A stretch of DNA of 64,000 bases from Flexibacter flexilis DSM 6793 (GCF_900112255.1 NZ_FOLE01000001.1:124001-188000), one strand, 5' to 3'; shown: positions 33,146 to 42,840, counted from the first letter of the stretch. Numbers and translations are program-made. Notes: generated by a model not told the origin, from the letters alone.

Positions 33146-34588
33146 TTATACGTTACCGATACACATATACTTGATTTCGGTGTAGTCCTCGATTCCGTAT
33201 TTAGAACCTTCTCTTCCTTGTCCAGAATATTTAATGCCACCAAATGGCGCAACTTCCGTAGAAATAAGACCTTCGTTGATGCCTACCATGCCGTATTCTA
33301 AAGCCTCGCTTACGCGCCAGCTTCGCTTTACGTTGTTGGTGTATAAGTACGAAGCCAAACCAAAAATCGTATCGTTGGCCATCGCAATCGCTTCTTCGTC
33401 TGTTTTGAAACGGAACAACGGCGCGATTGGTCCAAAGATTTCGTTTTGCGCAAATTTCATCTCTGGCGTAGCGTCGGCGATAACCGTCGGCTCAAAGAAA
33501 TAATCGTTCAAGGCTTTGCCGCCTGCCAATACTTTGCCGCCTTTGGCCTGCGCGTCGGCTACAAAATCTTTACAAGAAGCAATGGCTCTTGCGTGAATAA
33601 GTGGCCCGATGTTTACGCCTTCTCCCAAACCGTTACCGATTTTTAGGTTTTGTACGGCTTTGGTGAACTTTTCGGCAAACTCGTCATAAACGCTGTCGTG
33701 TACCAAGAAACGGTTCACACATACGCAGGTTTGGCCAGCATTGCGGAACTTGGCAGCCACCGCACCTTTTACGGCAAGGTCAATGTCGGCATCTTCAAAC
33801 ACAATAAAAGGCGCGTTGCCGCCCAACTCAAGACTCAATTTTTTGAGCGTGCCCGCACTTTGATTTACCAACAATTGCCCCACTCGCGTAGAACCCGTGA
33901 ACGAAATTTTGCTCACTTTTTCGCTTTCGCAAAGCAACTTGCCCGAATCGGGCGCATTGTCGTTCACGAACATATTAAACACACCTTTCGGAAAACCTGC
34001 TTCGTCGGCAAGTTTGGCCAAAGCCAAAGCCGTGAAAGGTGTCAGTTCGCTGGGACGAATCACCACCGTACAGCCCACCGCCAAAGCGGGAGCAACTTTG
34101 CGCGTAATCATGGCCAAAGGGAAATTCCAAGGCGTAAGCGCACCAACCACCCCGACAGGCTGACGAATCACTACAATTCTTCTGTCTGGCGTGTAACCCG
34201 GAATCGTGTCGCCATACACGCGTTTGGCCTCTTCGCCGAACCATTGAATAAACGAAGCACCGTAATCCACTTCGCCCAAACTTTCGGTCAATGGCTTGCC
34301 AGACTCTAAAGTCATAATCGTGGCAATGGCTTTTTTGTTAGCCACAATCAATTCAAACCATTTATCCAAAATAGCCTGTCTTTCTTTGCCCGTTTTGCTT
34401 TTCCATGCAGGAAAGGCAGCGTGCGCGGCATCAACCGCTTTTTGGAGCAATTGCGTTCCGCTATTGTATATGCTACCGATTTTTGAGCCATCGGCAGGAT
34501 TCGTTACATCAAACGTTTGAGCGTATTCGGCTACCCATTCGCCATTGATATAAGATTTATCGAAAATTAAACTTTGGTATTCAGACAT
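33146..34588 (-). CDS. NAD(P)-dependent succinate-semialdehyde dehydrogenase
   Basis: Cytoplasmic aldehyde dehydrogenase of 480 residues in the GabD branch, oxidising succinate semialdehyde to succinate. Conserved elements are LTPWNFPLAM (oxyanion Asn), KPSEL-type RPSELTPFTAL, the ISFTGSTRVGQ Rossmann turn, ELGGNAPFIVF (catalytic Glu), and NAGQTCVCVNR (catalytic Cys, with the second Cys two residues on that is typical of redox-regulated succinate-semialdehyde dehydrogenases). It is the last gene of a three-gene minus-strand set behind an alcohol dehydrogenase (43-base gap) and a lactonase, matching BlcA/AttK in function. Confidence 0.92.
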   Translation of the reverse strand: MSEYQSLIFDKSYINGEWVAEYAQTFDVTNPADGSKIGSIYNSGTQLLQKAVDAAHAAFPAWKSKTGKERQAILDKWFELIVANKKAIATIMTLESGKPLTESLGEVDYGASFIQWFGEEAKRVYGDTIPGYTPDRRIVVIRQPVGVVGALTPWNFPLAMITRKVAPALAVGCTVVIRPSELTPFTALALAKLADEAGFPKGVFNMFVNDNAPDSGKLLCESEKVSKISFTGSTRVGQLLVNQSAGTLKKLSLELGGNAPFIVFEDADIDLAVKGAVAAKFRNAGQTCVCVNRFLVHDSVYDEFAEKFTKAVQNLKIGNGLGEGVNIGPLIHARAIASCKDFVADAQAKGGKVLAGGKALNDYFFEPTVIADATPEMKFAQNEIFGPIAPLFRFKTDEEAIAMANDTIFGLASYLYTNNVKRSWRVSEALEYGMVGINEGLISTEVAPFGGIKYSGQGREGSKYGIEDYTEIKYMCIGNV

Positions 34589-34631
34589 GATAATTTCTTT
34601 TTCTATTCAACAAAATATTTAAGAAGAAAGA

Positions 34632-35759
34632 CTAATCAAAAATGATTACTTGTCTGATGGCCTCGCCAGCCGCCAATCGCTCAAAACCTTCGTTGATGTC
34701 TTCCAATTTCAGGCGGTGCGTAATGAGTTTTTCCACAGGCAAACGGCCAGTTTGGTAAAGTTTCAGGTACGCAGGAATATCTCTAATCGGCACGCAACTA
34801 CCCAAATAACAACCTTTTAGGCTCTTTTCGTCGGCTACCAATGCCAACGGCGAAAGGCTCAAACGTGCGTCTGGGTGCGGCAATGCTCCCGTAACCGTCG
34901 TACCGCCACGCTTGGTAGCATTGTAGGCAAATTCTAAGGCAGGAACTACGCCCGCAAATTCTACGGAAATATCTACGCCGCCATCGTTGTTGGCTTTCAA
35001 GTTCTTCAAAGCGTCTGCGTCGGCAGAATTAACCACTTCGTGCGCACCAAATTCTAAAGCTGAATTTCTTTTGTATTCGCTAATGTCAGCCGCAATCACT
35101 TTGGACGCGCCCGCAGCATTAGCCCCAAGAATTGCCGAAAGGCCTACGCCACCGAGTCCGACTACCAAAACGCTGTCGCCTGCTTTCACTTTGGAAGTGT
35201 TCACGACTGCGCCCATGCCCGTCATTACGGCACAGCCAAACAAAGCAGCAATTTCAAACGGAATAGTTTTGTCTATTTTCACCAAAGAATCAACAGAAGC
35301 AACCGTATAATCAGCAAAACCAGACACGCCAAGGTGATGGAAATAATATTTGCCGTCTTTTTTGATGCGTCGGTGTCCGCCCAACAAAACGCCTTCGCCG
35401 TTGGCTTTCGCGCCATTGGCACAAAGCGCAGGACGACCACTTTGGCAGTTCACACAATGACCGCAAGAAGGCAAGAACGAGAAAACCACGTGGTCACCTA
35501 CGGCGTATTGCGTAACGCCTTCGCCTACTTGTTCTATCACGCCTGCCGCTTCGTGGCCAAGTACCATTGGCAATGGTCTTGGGCGATTGCCATCAATCAC
35601 CGAAAGGTCAGAGTGGCACAAACCCGCCGCCTTTACCTTGATGAGTACTTCTCTTGAGCCTGGAGGGTCGAGTTCTACTTCTTCAATTTTCAACGGAAGT
35701 GATTGCGTATAAGGTCTTTGCAAGTGCATTTCGTGTAATACCGCAGCTCTTGTTTTCAT
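34632..35759 (-). CDS. Zinc-dependent alcohol dehydrogenase
   Basis: Medium-chain zinc alcohol dehydrogenase of 375 residues. The catalytic zinc ligands are in AGLCHSDLSV (Cys), GHEAAGV (His-Glu) and FGCAVMTGMG (Cys). The structural zinc Cys set is CGHCVNCQSGRPALC. The NAD-binding loop is VVGLGGVGLSAI with an acidic residue (AADIS) after the second strand. It stands between a lactonase gene and a succinate-semialdehyde dehydrogenase gene, so the inferred substrate is 4-hydroxybutyrate, oxidised to succinate semialdehyde. In Agrobacterium the corresponding step is done by BlcB; whether this protein is orthologous is not claimed. Confidence 0.9.
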   Translation of the reverse strand: MKTRAAVLHEMHLQRPYTQSLPLKIEEVELDPPGSREVLIKVKAAGLCHSDLSVIDGNRPRPLPMVLGHEAAGVIEQVGEGVTQYAVGDHVVFSFLPSCGHCVNCQSGRPALCANGAKANGEGVLLGGHRRIKKDGKYYFHHLGVSGFADYTVASVDSLVKIDKTIPFEIAALFGCAVMTGMGAVVNTSKVKAGDSVLVVGLGGVGLSAILGANAAGASKVIAADISEYKRNSALEFGAHEVVNSADADALKNLKANNDGGVDISVEFAGVVPALEFAYNATKRGGTTVTGALPHPDARLSLSPLALVADEKSLKGCYLGSCVPIRDIPAYLKLYQTGRLPVEKLITHRLKLEDINEGFERLAAGEAIRQVIIFD

Positions 35760-35794
35760 ATATGTTTTATTTTTGAAATGGTTAAAAAAATATA

Positions 35795-35836
35795 AAGGCA
35801 GCGGCTAAGAATGGTGTTCCATTCAGCCACCGCCTT
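35795..35836 (-). terminator. Intercistronic stem-loop between lactonase and alcohol dehydrogenase
   Basis: A long hairpin: a 12-bp outer stem with two mismatches (AAGGC...GCCTT) and a perfect 6-bp inner stem GAATGG/CCATTC. On the minus strand it is followed by TATATTTTTTTAA, so it looks like a real terminator placed 24 bases after the lactonase stop and 36 before the alcohol dehydrogenase start. Confidence 0.72.
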
Positions 35837-35859
35837 CATTAATAAAATTGTATTAATGT

Positions 35860-36654
35860 TTAAGAGTAAAACTCTGGTGCTTTTTTGAACGATGGCCACG
35901 CGTCTGGGTCGTGTCCTGTTACCACCAAAGCGTCGTATCTTTCGGCAATGTAGCGCAACTTGGCTACCGAACGTACCGAGTCTATCGCCGAAGCCAAGAA
36001 ACCTGGCAAGGCCTTATCGTTCCAGTGGTCTAATGTATAAGACGCATCAACCGCCAATACCAAAGAGCCTGTTTCTGGCAATGTAATAAGGAAACTTGTG
36101 TGGCCTGGTGAGTGGCCTGGTGTGAATATCATTTTGATAACGCCGTCGCCATAAAGGTCAAACTCATCGTTTACTTCGCCATTCAAGAAGTGCCATTTTA
36201 GCCCTGGCTTGTCAAAATCTTTTTTGATATAACCGCCCGCCGCAAACCAATCTGCTGTATAAGCGTAGTCATATTCTGCACGTTGTACGATATGTGTAGC
36301 GTTCGGGAAACGACCAATCGCGCCTGTATGGTCGAGGTGTAAGTGGCTTTGCAACACGTATCGGATACTTTCTTTACTGATTCCAAGCGAAGCAAGTGCA
36401 TTTTCGCAACCTTCGGCTTCGGTCATCTCTGGCCAATAGATTTGCGTGATGCCGCCCCAGTGACCTACTGGGTCCGTGGCACATTCTACGGCATTGCCGC
36501 CATCTATAATTACGTTGCCTTTCGGGTGCGTGATGAGATACCAAGGTACTGGAATTTCGTACGGCTCCAAAGAAGCATTCATTTTGATGTTGTTTTCCTT
36601 GCACTTCAATACGCCCGTTTGGAACATATAAAGTCTAATTGGTTGTTCTGACAT
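35860..36654 (-). CDS. AttM/BlcC-like lactonase (metallo-beta-lactamase fold)
   Basis: A 264-residue metallo-beta-lactamase-fold hydrolase of the N-acyl-homoserine lactonase / gamma-lactonase family. The zinc motif HxHxDH is SHLHLDHTGAIG near residue 110; further ligands are H in TPGHSPGHTSF, D in LAVDAS and H in VTGHDPDAW. No signal peptide. Family members open acyl-homoserine lactones or gamma-butyrolactone. The two downstream genes fit the conversion of 4-hydroxybutyrate to succinate, so the physiological substrate is more likely gamma-butyrolactone or a similar small lactone than a quorum signal. It begins the minus-strand set. Confidence 0.87.
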   Translation of the reverse strand: MSEQPIRLYMFQTGVLKCKENNIKMNASLEPYEIPVPWYLITHPKGNVIIDGGNAVECATDPVGHWGGITQIYWPEMTEAEGCENALASLGISKESIRYVLQSHLHLDHTGAIGRFPNATHIVQRAEYDYAYTADWFAAGGYIKKDFDKPGLKWHFLNGEVNDEFDLYGDGVIKMIFTPGHSPGHTSFLITLPETGSLVLAVDASYTLDHWNDKALPGFLASAIDSVRSVAKLRYIAERYDALVVTGHDPDAWPSFKKAPEFYS

Positions 36655-37304
36655 AATTGGTTGGATTTATTGGTAGTTTAATTAAAAATACTGTGCAATA
36701 AAGTTGTACAAATTATTTTAAAATACAAAACATTACTAAAAAATATTGATTAAAATTACATTAAAGGCATTATCAAGCATTGTTAAATATTTCTTATTGA
36801 GGACTTAACAAAATACAGGACTCCCCTACTAAAATACTAACCTATGCGCAAATGAGCAATATTTAACCTTAATAATTTCTCCTACAAAAAGCCTAAGACT
36901 AAAATAATTCAACTATAATTATGATTTTAAAAAGTCAATGTTATTAAAATTAAAGGCATAATTAAAACTTTTTTGTTCAAAAAAATTGGCGGCAGACGCA
37001 GAGATAATCGTAAAATGAGCACCCGTTTTCCCAAAAATCAATACGCAAAAAAACCAAACAGCTAATTATTGTTTTCTTTGATAACAAAGACAATGTATGT
37101 AATGTTCTAAAAATAAACTTACGTTTGTTGTGTAAATGACAAAATAAATTATGATTTCACACAAAAGCATTTTTAAATCCTAAACCAAATTGGGTTTGGG
37201 AATGAAGCCGCCACATGCGATGCGGGATGTTGATGTACAACGAAGTAAATATAAGACTTATTGCTTCAAATAAAAGCAAAAAATAAAACTATCTTATCAA
37301 AAAT
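36655..37304. other. Long AT-rich intergenic region
   Basis: About 650 bases upstream of the lactonase and downstream of the amylase. Very AT-rich with no gene or clear structure. The lactonase promoter must lie in its first part, but no exact TTTG-TAnnTTTG pair was found. A small GC-rich patch at 37204-37232 has no recognisable content. Confidence 0.5.
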
Positions 37305-37342
37305 AAAGCAGCCCATAAGACCGAAATCCTATGAGCTGCTTT
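37305..37342 (-). terminator. Terminator of the alpha-amylase gene
   Basis: An 8-bp stem AAAGCAGC/GCTGCTTT extended inward by CATA/TATG (37305-37342), 22 bases past the amylase stop, followed on the minus strand by TTATTTTTGAT. Confidence 0.75.
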
Positions 37343-37364
37343 TGTTAAAGACTTTTATGTCAAA

Positions 37365-40193
37365 TTAAGGCTTTACAATCAGGCTCTTAGCTGCTGTTTG
37401 GCCATCGCGCATCACCATTTGCAAGCAATACACACCCGCAGGTAAATGTTGCAAATTAAGCGTAGCTTGTGCGGCTGTTACACTGAACGTTTCGAGTTGT
37501 TGGCCTTGCACGTTTAGTACCGTAATTTGGGCTATTTCGTAACCTTCCGCTTTCACCGAAACAATGCCTTTGGCAGGATTCGGGAAAACATCAATGGCCG
37601 CCGCAAGTGCTACCGAATTGCGCACCGACGTAACCGCCAACGCAGGCGATTGCCCCAAACAACCCGCCGAGTTGGTTACACGCACCGCATACGAACCGCT
37701 TTGCGTTGGCACATAATACGCAGACATTGCGCCGCTAATCGTGCCATTGTTGCGCAACCATTGGTAAGTAGCATTCGGGTACGCAGGCGCAAACAACGTA
37801 TCATGGCTTTGCGTAATGGTTGGCGTTGGAGCTTGCACGTATTCCGTAATTACGATAGTGTCTCGCGCCGAACAGCCCGTAATCGTATTTACTTTGGTGG
37901 CAATGTACGTGCCTGCCGCAGTTATCTGAATAATATTGCTGCTGGACAGCACATTACCCGACAAATCGAACCATTGATAAGTATAATTTGTCCCCGAAAG
38001 TGCATTAATAATATTGCTGTTGCTGCAAATGGCTCTGTCCGCACCCAAGTCGATGGCCGCAGGCGTAAACGAAGGCGCAGCCGCCGTATTTACGACACGC
38101 GGCGCAGTGTATGAGGCTTTTAACCAAACTTTTTGGGAAGGATTAGCCGCCGACGCATTACGCACCCTAAACATCAACCAACCCGATTCCATTGGTAAGT
38201 ATGTTTTAGTCAAATTACCTGTACCCGTTACGCTGTCGATGGCGTTGCCGCATTGGTCAGTAATCAGTGCCGTAATAGGTGTATTGGTTTGCGAAGGATA
38301 CAAATTGTAAGTAACGGGCTTATTCATTTCCACAAAAATTTTGCCTGCCGTACGCGGTGCAAGCGAACCCGCAGGCAACGCGCCGCTTTGTTGCAAAGAA
38401 CGTGCGTGTTTGTCGCCCAAATCGTTGGCCATTTCCCATTCTTGCGTCGTGTTCAGGGCTTCGGGCGCAAAATCCGAATCTATATCAATGCCCACAGGTG
38501 CCCAAATCGAATAACCTCTACGCAAAGCAGTGCCATCGCAAGGCGGCGTAGTAATGTTTACACGTTTGTCATTTTGCACTACTCTAATTTCGGTGCTGCT
38601 GCCCGCGTAGTCTTTTAGTTGCGTACCTGGTGCAAATTGCGTGTCAATCCAATGCGTTTGGGCACTTGACCAACTATCATTGATACCAATTACGGCTTTG
38701 CCGCTACGCTCAATAATCAGGTGGTCAGGCGTTTGCATACGCACCAAATACGACGCTTTCTTAAAACCTAATTTCTGATGACAACGAATAATATTGGCTA
38801 TGTCCGAACGCACAGGCAAATCGGTAGTGCTGGTCGGTAAGTGTGAGTAACGCTTGCCTGTCGTGCCCACATCAAACAAATCTTCAAAGAAAACAACAGG
38901 TGTTCCGTCTATGGCCATCATGGCGGCGTAAGCTGCCGCAAAACGCGGTTCGCGTGGGTCGATGTTACGCGCCAACTCGTCACCGCTTGTCCAGCTTGCG
39001 GCGTTGCCGCTACCATCTACGGGATAATTGCCGTTGGTTTGCAACGGCGGACGGAATGTATCGTGGTTGTTGATAAACGGCGCGGTACGGCTACGGTTAT
39101 TTTGTTGTTCGGCAGGCAAATTACTCAAATCATAGTTGCCCATTCCGTACACCAAAGCCGAAAGTCCCGAACTGCCAAAACCTCTGTAAGCAAAATCAAA
39201 AGTTCCTGCACGATTTTGTACGGCATCTGCCCACGCATCCAGCTCGCTTTTGCCGCCTACCCATTCGCCTACGGCAAACATCGAATCTGCGCCACTGGCA
39301 AAGCCTGCGTTATAACGCATGTTCCACATCATATCTTCGGATACTGCCGACGGGAAATGTTTCACCGCATCAAGGCGATAGCCATCTATACCCGTTTGTT
39401 TTTTCATCCAAGTAAGCCACTCACGCGCACCGTTGCGCATATAGGCACTACTTTGAGCAGGATTATAAGTAGAAATAGAACTCAAACCGATAGCATCATC
39501 GCGGTAGGCAATATCCGTCCCGAAGCTCACACCGCTCAAGTCGTCGCCCGTGAAACGCGCATCGGTAGGCGTTGGATAAAAGTTTTGCCAGTTTTTCGGC
39601 CAACGGCCTTTTCTTGCCAAATAATTGGCTGCCGTCTCGTCGGTGGCTGGGGTTTCGTAACAGGCATAACGATAATTTTTGTAGCCGCTGGTCGGGTCTG
39701 TGGGCAAATTGCCGACTTGGTTATAAAACGTAACGGCGGCGGGGTCTTGTCCGCCAGCACCCGATGCGCTGCCAGCATCGTTCATGTGGTTAAGTACCAC
39801 GTCCTGAATTACTTCTATGCCGTTGGCATGCAAAATCGCCACCATACGCAAAAACTCATCTTTGTCTCCAAACGGCGTTTTGAGGTTGCTTTTTTGGTAT
39901 TTATCGCCCAAGTCGTAGTGGTCGAATGGCACATAACCCACGCTTTGCGGATTGGCATTTTTTACATTTACGGGCACCCATACGGCATTAATTCCCATTG
40001 CGCGTAGGCGTGGCGCAAGCTCGGACAAATAATTGGCCCAACCTTGCGGGTAATTATTGTTTTTAAAATTCCACCAAAAGCCCTGCAAAATAACGCGTTG
40101 GCGATTTTGAGCAAATGCGCTGCCTGTTGCGGCCAGCCATAGGGCTAAGGAAAAAATAAAAAGTTGTGAAATACGTCTGGTGTAGTTTTTCAT
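37365..40193 (-). CDS. Secreted GH13 alpha-amylase with T9SS sorting domain
   Basis: Secreted starch-degrading enzyme of about 942 residues. The ATG at 40193 (MKNYTRRISQLFIFSLALW) is preferred to a TTG three codons earlier and gives a signal peptide ending at AFAQ. The GH13 barrel shows region I DVVLNHM, region II GYRLDAVKHFP (nucleophile Asp), region III VGEW (acid/base Glu) and region IV FINNHDTFRP (Asp). A beta-sandwich follows, then an Ig/PKD-like part (about 715-860) and a C-terminal type A sorting domain (IDVFPNPAKG, LPAGVYCLQM, KSLIVKP) that sends the protein through the type IX secretion system. Confidence 0.93.
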   Translation of the reverse strand: MKNYTRRISQLFIFSLALWLAATGSAFAQNRQRVILQGFWWNFKNNNYPQGWANYLSELAPRLRAMGINAVWVPVNVKNANPQSVGYVPFDHYDLGDKYQKSNLKTPFGDKDEFLRMVAILHANGIEVIQDVVLNHMNDAGSASGAGGQDPAAVTFYNQVGNLPTDPTSGYKNYRYACYETPATDETAANYLARKGRWPKNWQNFYPTPTDARFTGDDLSGVSFGTDIAYRDDAIGLSSISTYNPAQSSAYMRNGAREWLTWMKKQTGIDGYRLDAVKHFPSAVSEDMMWNMRYNAGFASGADSMFAVGEWVGGKSELDAWADAVQNRAGTFDFAYRGFGSSGLSALVYGMGNYDLSNLPAEQQNNRSRTAPFINNHDTFRPPLQTNGNYPVDGSGNAASWTSGDELARNIDPREPRFAAAYAAMMAIDGTPVVFFEDLFDVGTTGKRYSHLPTSTTDLPVRSDIANIIRCHQKLGFKKASYLVRMQTPDHLIIERSGKAVIGINDSWSSAQTHWIDTQFAPGTQLKDYAGSSTEIRVVQNDKRVNITTPPCDGTALRRGYSIWAPVGIDIDSDFAPEALNTTQEWEMANDLGDKHARSLQQSGALPAGSLAPRTAGKIFVEMNKPVTYNLYPSQTNTPITALITDQCGNAIDSVTGTGNLTKTYLPMESGWLMFRVRNASAANPSQKVWLKASYTAPRVVNTAAAPSFTPAAIDLGADRAICSNSNIINALSGTNYTYQWFDLSGNVLSSSNIIQITAAGTYIATKVNTITGCSARDTIVITEYVQAPTPTITQSHDTLFAPAYPNATYQWLRNNGTISGAMSAYYVPTQSGSYAVRVTNSAGCLGQSPALAVTSVRNSVALAAAIDVFPNPAKGIVSVKAEGYEIAQITVLNVQGQQLETFSVTAAQATLNLQHLPAGVYCLQMVMRDGQTAAKSLIVKP

Positions 40194-40368
40194 TTGGTTC
40201 AAAAAAATTTAACAGTGATTTATTCGGATTGCAAAAATATTGTTTTCATGGTAAAATCCATATCATTCCCAAAAGGTATTCTATAAAAAAGAAGCGGAAT
40301 CTTTCTACAAACAATTCGCGGCACAATCCGTTTTGAGGGAATAGGACACAAAAAATGCAAATGACCTT

Positions 40369-41070
40369 ATGAAAAACTATTTGATTGTAGGCGCGTCGTC
40401 GGGGATTGGGGCGCAACTATGCCAGCAGCTGGCCGCACACACACAAAACCGCGTTTGGGGCACTTATTACCAACACGAAACCGTTAGCTCCGCTCCTAAC
40501 CTTTCGTATCATTACCTCAACGTGCTGGACGACAACCTTAATTTTGATTTTTTGCCTGATACTTTAGACGGATTGGCTTTTTGTGTGGGTAAAATTTCGC
40601 TCAAACCTTTTTCGCGCATTTCGCAAGCCGAGTATATCGCAGACTATCAGGCGCAAGTCTTGGGAGCAGTCAAAACCATTCAGGCCGTATTGCCACGCCT
40701 GAAAGCCGCACCCAATGCCTCGATTGTTTTATTTTCGACGGTGGCCGTACAGACGGGGTTTAGTTTTCATGCGCTGGTAGCCGCCTCCAAAGGTGCCATA
40801 GAAGGAATTACACGCGCTTTGGCTGCCGAACTTGCCCCAAAAATTCGGGTAAATGCGCTTGCCCCTTCCATCACGGACACGCCATTAGCCCAAAATCTGC
40901 TCAATACACCCGAAAAGAAAGAAGCCAACGCCCAACGCCACCCACTCAAAAAAATTGGTTCGGCTGCCGACCTTGCCAACGCCGCCGAATTTCTACTTTC
41001 TGAGCAATCGGGCTGGATTACGGGGCAAATCGTGGCCATCGACGGCGGCATTTCGAGTTTAAGGATTTGA
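40369..41070 (+). CDS. SDR family protein lacking the catalytic tyrosine
   Basis: Short-chain dehydrogenase/reductase fold of 233 residues. The NAD(P)-binding motif is VGASSGIGAQL at residue 7; the catalytic serine is in VLFSTVAVQ and the lysine in VAASKGAIEG. At the position of the usual Tyr in YxxxK there is valine (V-A-A-S-K), so the classical proton donor is absent. The C-terminus has the expected DGGISSLR. I recall close relatives in other Bacteroidota with the same replacement, so it is probably a subfamily trait rather than a local mutation. It lies 101 bases upstream of a patatin gene on the same strand. Confidence 0.87.
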   Translation: MKNYLIVGASSGIGAQLCQQLAAHTQNRVWGTYYQHETVSSAPNLSYHYLNVLDDNLNFDFLPDTLDGLAFCVGKISLKPFSRISQAEYIADYQAQVLGAVKTIQAVLPRLKAAPNASIVLFSTVAVQTGFSFHALVAASKGAIEGITRALAAELAPKIRVNALAPSITDTPLAQNLLNTPEKKEANAQRHPLKKIGSAADLANAAEFLLSEQSGWITGQIVAIDGGISSLRI

Positions 41071-41171
41071 TTAAATAACATTCCTTACAAAAAAATAATT
41101 GGCAGGCCTGTAACCCTTTTTGTGCTCGGCAAACGTCTTAGAGAAAAGTAACAATCTATTCTCTACAAAAG

Positions 41172-42833
41172 ATGAGCAACAATAACACAAAACTTCAAAT
41201 CGGACTTTGCTTGGCGGGTGCCGTTTCGGCGGGAGCTTACACGGCTGGCGTAATGGATTATTTGCTGGAAGCGTTAGAGGCTTGGCAAAAACGAAAAGAC
41301 AATAATACGCCCAATACGCCCATGCACGAGGTGGAAATTACGGTGATTGGTGGCGGTTCGGCGGGTGGCATGACGGGCATCATTACGGCGGCAGCCATAC
41401 AAGAACATTTCGAACCGATTCGCGGCCTCGGTGGCGACCTAAACAAACAGCAACCACAACACAAACTTTATAACGCTTGGGTGGATTTGAGCAGTAACGA
41501 TATGCTCAGCGTAATGCTCGACGCGCAAGACCTCAAAGGCGGCAAACTTCCCTCCTTGCTCAATTCGAGTTTTATTGACGGCATTGCTAAAAAAATAACT
41601 ACCGTCAGCACCGACACGCCACCCAAACGCCCCTATTTCAACCCCAATCTTAAAGTTTTTGTATCGCTGACCAACCTACAAGGCCGCAGTTTTAAAGTGC
41701 CATTTATGGGAGGAGGCGCAAACGACTATATCGTGAAATATCACAACGATTACGCGTGTTTTATGCTCGCCGACTCCGAAAGCGACTATAAAAAAGATGG
41801 TTGGATGCCGCTGAATTTTCAAAAAAAACTCAATACCGTAGTTGCCGAACAAGCCGCTATGGCAACAGGTGCATTTCCTGTGGGACTACAAGCCCGAACG
41901 TTGCGCCGAGAGGTAAAATATTTAAAAGATTTACAACTTTCTCGCGTCAATTACAAAGAATCTATAGACTTAGATGACAAATTGTATCACGAAACCCTCA
42001 ACATCGACGGCGGCATACTGGACAACGAACCTTTTCAGTTGATGGAGGAAATATTGGGTATGGACGAAAAAGACAAAAACACCGAAACTTTCGACAAAAC
42101 GGTTTTGATGATTGACCCGTTTCCGAGCGTGGGCAAACCCGAGAAAATGCAAGAAAACAGTCTTATTCCCAATGTCTTATCTTTGCTAAATGTACTCGTT
42201 ACGCAAAGCGGGATTCAGCCGCAAACACTGGCGCAACTTAGCCAACAACAAGGGCAAAAGAATACCCTTGACCCGTTTATGATTTCGCCAGTACGCTACG
42301 AGAAGAAAAAAAATATTGAAACAAAAGTAGAAGGCGGCAAGGCTTTGGCTTGCGGCGCGGTAAGCGGATTTAGTGGTTTTTTGCACAAAGAATTTCGGAT
42401 ACACGACTATTTTATGGGCAGGGCCAATTGCGAAAAATTCTTGCGCGATTATTTCACTGTTCCCGCCGACACCACCAACCGCATTTTTACGGAAGGCTAC
42501 AAACACGTAACCGACAAAACAATGTTTATTACTGAAGATGAAGGTAAAAAACGTTTACCGATTATTCCGCTTTTTACTCCCGAACAATCCGAAGGCTATA
42601 TGCCCGTGTTCAGCAACGGAGCGCAATGGCCTACGGTTTCGCCCGTGCATTTTGACCGTTACAAAAAACAGCTAAAAGAGCGAATCGGGCTTACGATTTT
42701 CAATGTACTACCTAATGCGCCGCTCCAAGTCGGAGCTTGGACTATGGGCAAACTGGGTTTCAATGCTTATTTGGCCGAAAAAAGTCTTACCCAACTCAAC
42801 GAGTACCTGAAAGAACACGAACTTATCCGATAA
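41172..42833 (+). CDS. Patatin-like phospholipase family protein
   Basis: A 553-residue patatin-fold acyl hydrolase. The oxyanion loop is at the N-terminus (GLCLAGAVSAGAYTAGV), the nucleophile elbow G-x-S-x-G is GGGSAGGMTG and the catalytic aspartate is in NIDGGILDNEP. No signal peptide is present, so it is probably cytoplasmic or membrane-peripheral. The protein is much longer than a minimal patatin, with an unrecognised C-terminal part containing FHKEFRIHDYFMGRANCE. It likely cleaves membrane lipid acyl chains; the substrate is unknown. It shares a bidirectional terminator with the convergent sulfatase gene. Confidence 0.87.
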   Translation: MSNNNTKLQIGLCLAGAVSAGAYTAGVMDYLLEALEAWQKRKDNNTPNTPMHEVEITVIGGGSAGGMTGIITAAAIQEHFEPIRGLGGDLNKQQPQHKLYNAWVDLSSNDMLSVMLDAQDLKGGKLPSLLNSSFIDGIAKKITTVSTDTPPKRPYFNPNLKVFVSLTNLQGRSFKVPFMGGGANDYIVKYHNDYACFMLADSESDYKKDGWMPLNFQKKLNTVVAEQAAMATGAFPVGLQARTLRREVKYLKDLQLSRVNYKESIDLDDKLYHETLNIDGGILDNEPFQLMEEILGMDEKDKNTETFDKTVLMIDPFPSVGKPEKMQENSLIPNVLSLLNVLVTQSGIQPQTLAQLSQQQGQKNTLDPFMISPVRYEKKKNIETKVEGGKALACGAVSGFSGFLHKEFRIHDYFMGRANCEKFLRDYFTVPADTTNRIFTEGYKHVTDKTMFITEDEGKKRLPIIPLFTPEQSEGYMPVFSNGAQWPTVSPVHFDRYKKQLKERIGLTIFNVLPNAPLQVGAWTMGKLGFNAYLAEKSLTQLNEYLKEHELIR

Positions 42834-42840
42834 TAAAACA

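Noticed and set aside
35860-36654. Pure quorum-quenching acyl-homoserine lactonase
   Set aside because: Possible by fold, but the adjacent alcohol and semialdehyde dehydrogenases make lactone catabolism the simpler reading.
39039-40007. Long plus-strand open frame inside the amylase gene
   Set aside because: It is antisense to a clearly conserved GH13 domain and has no family-like sequence.
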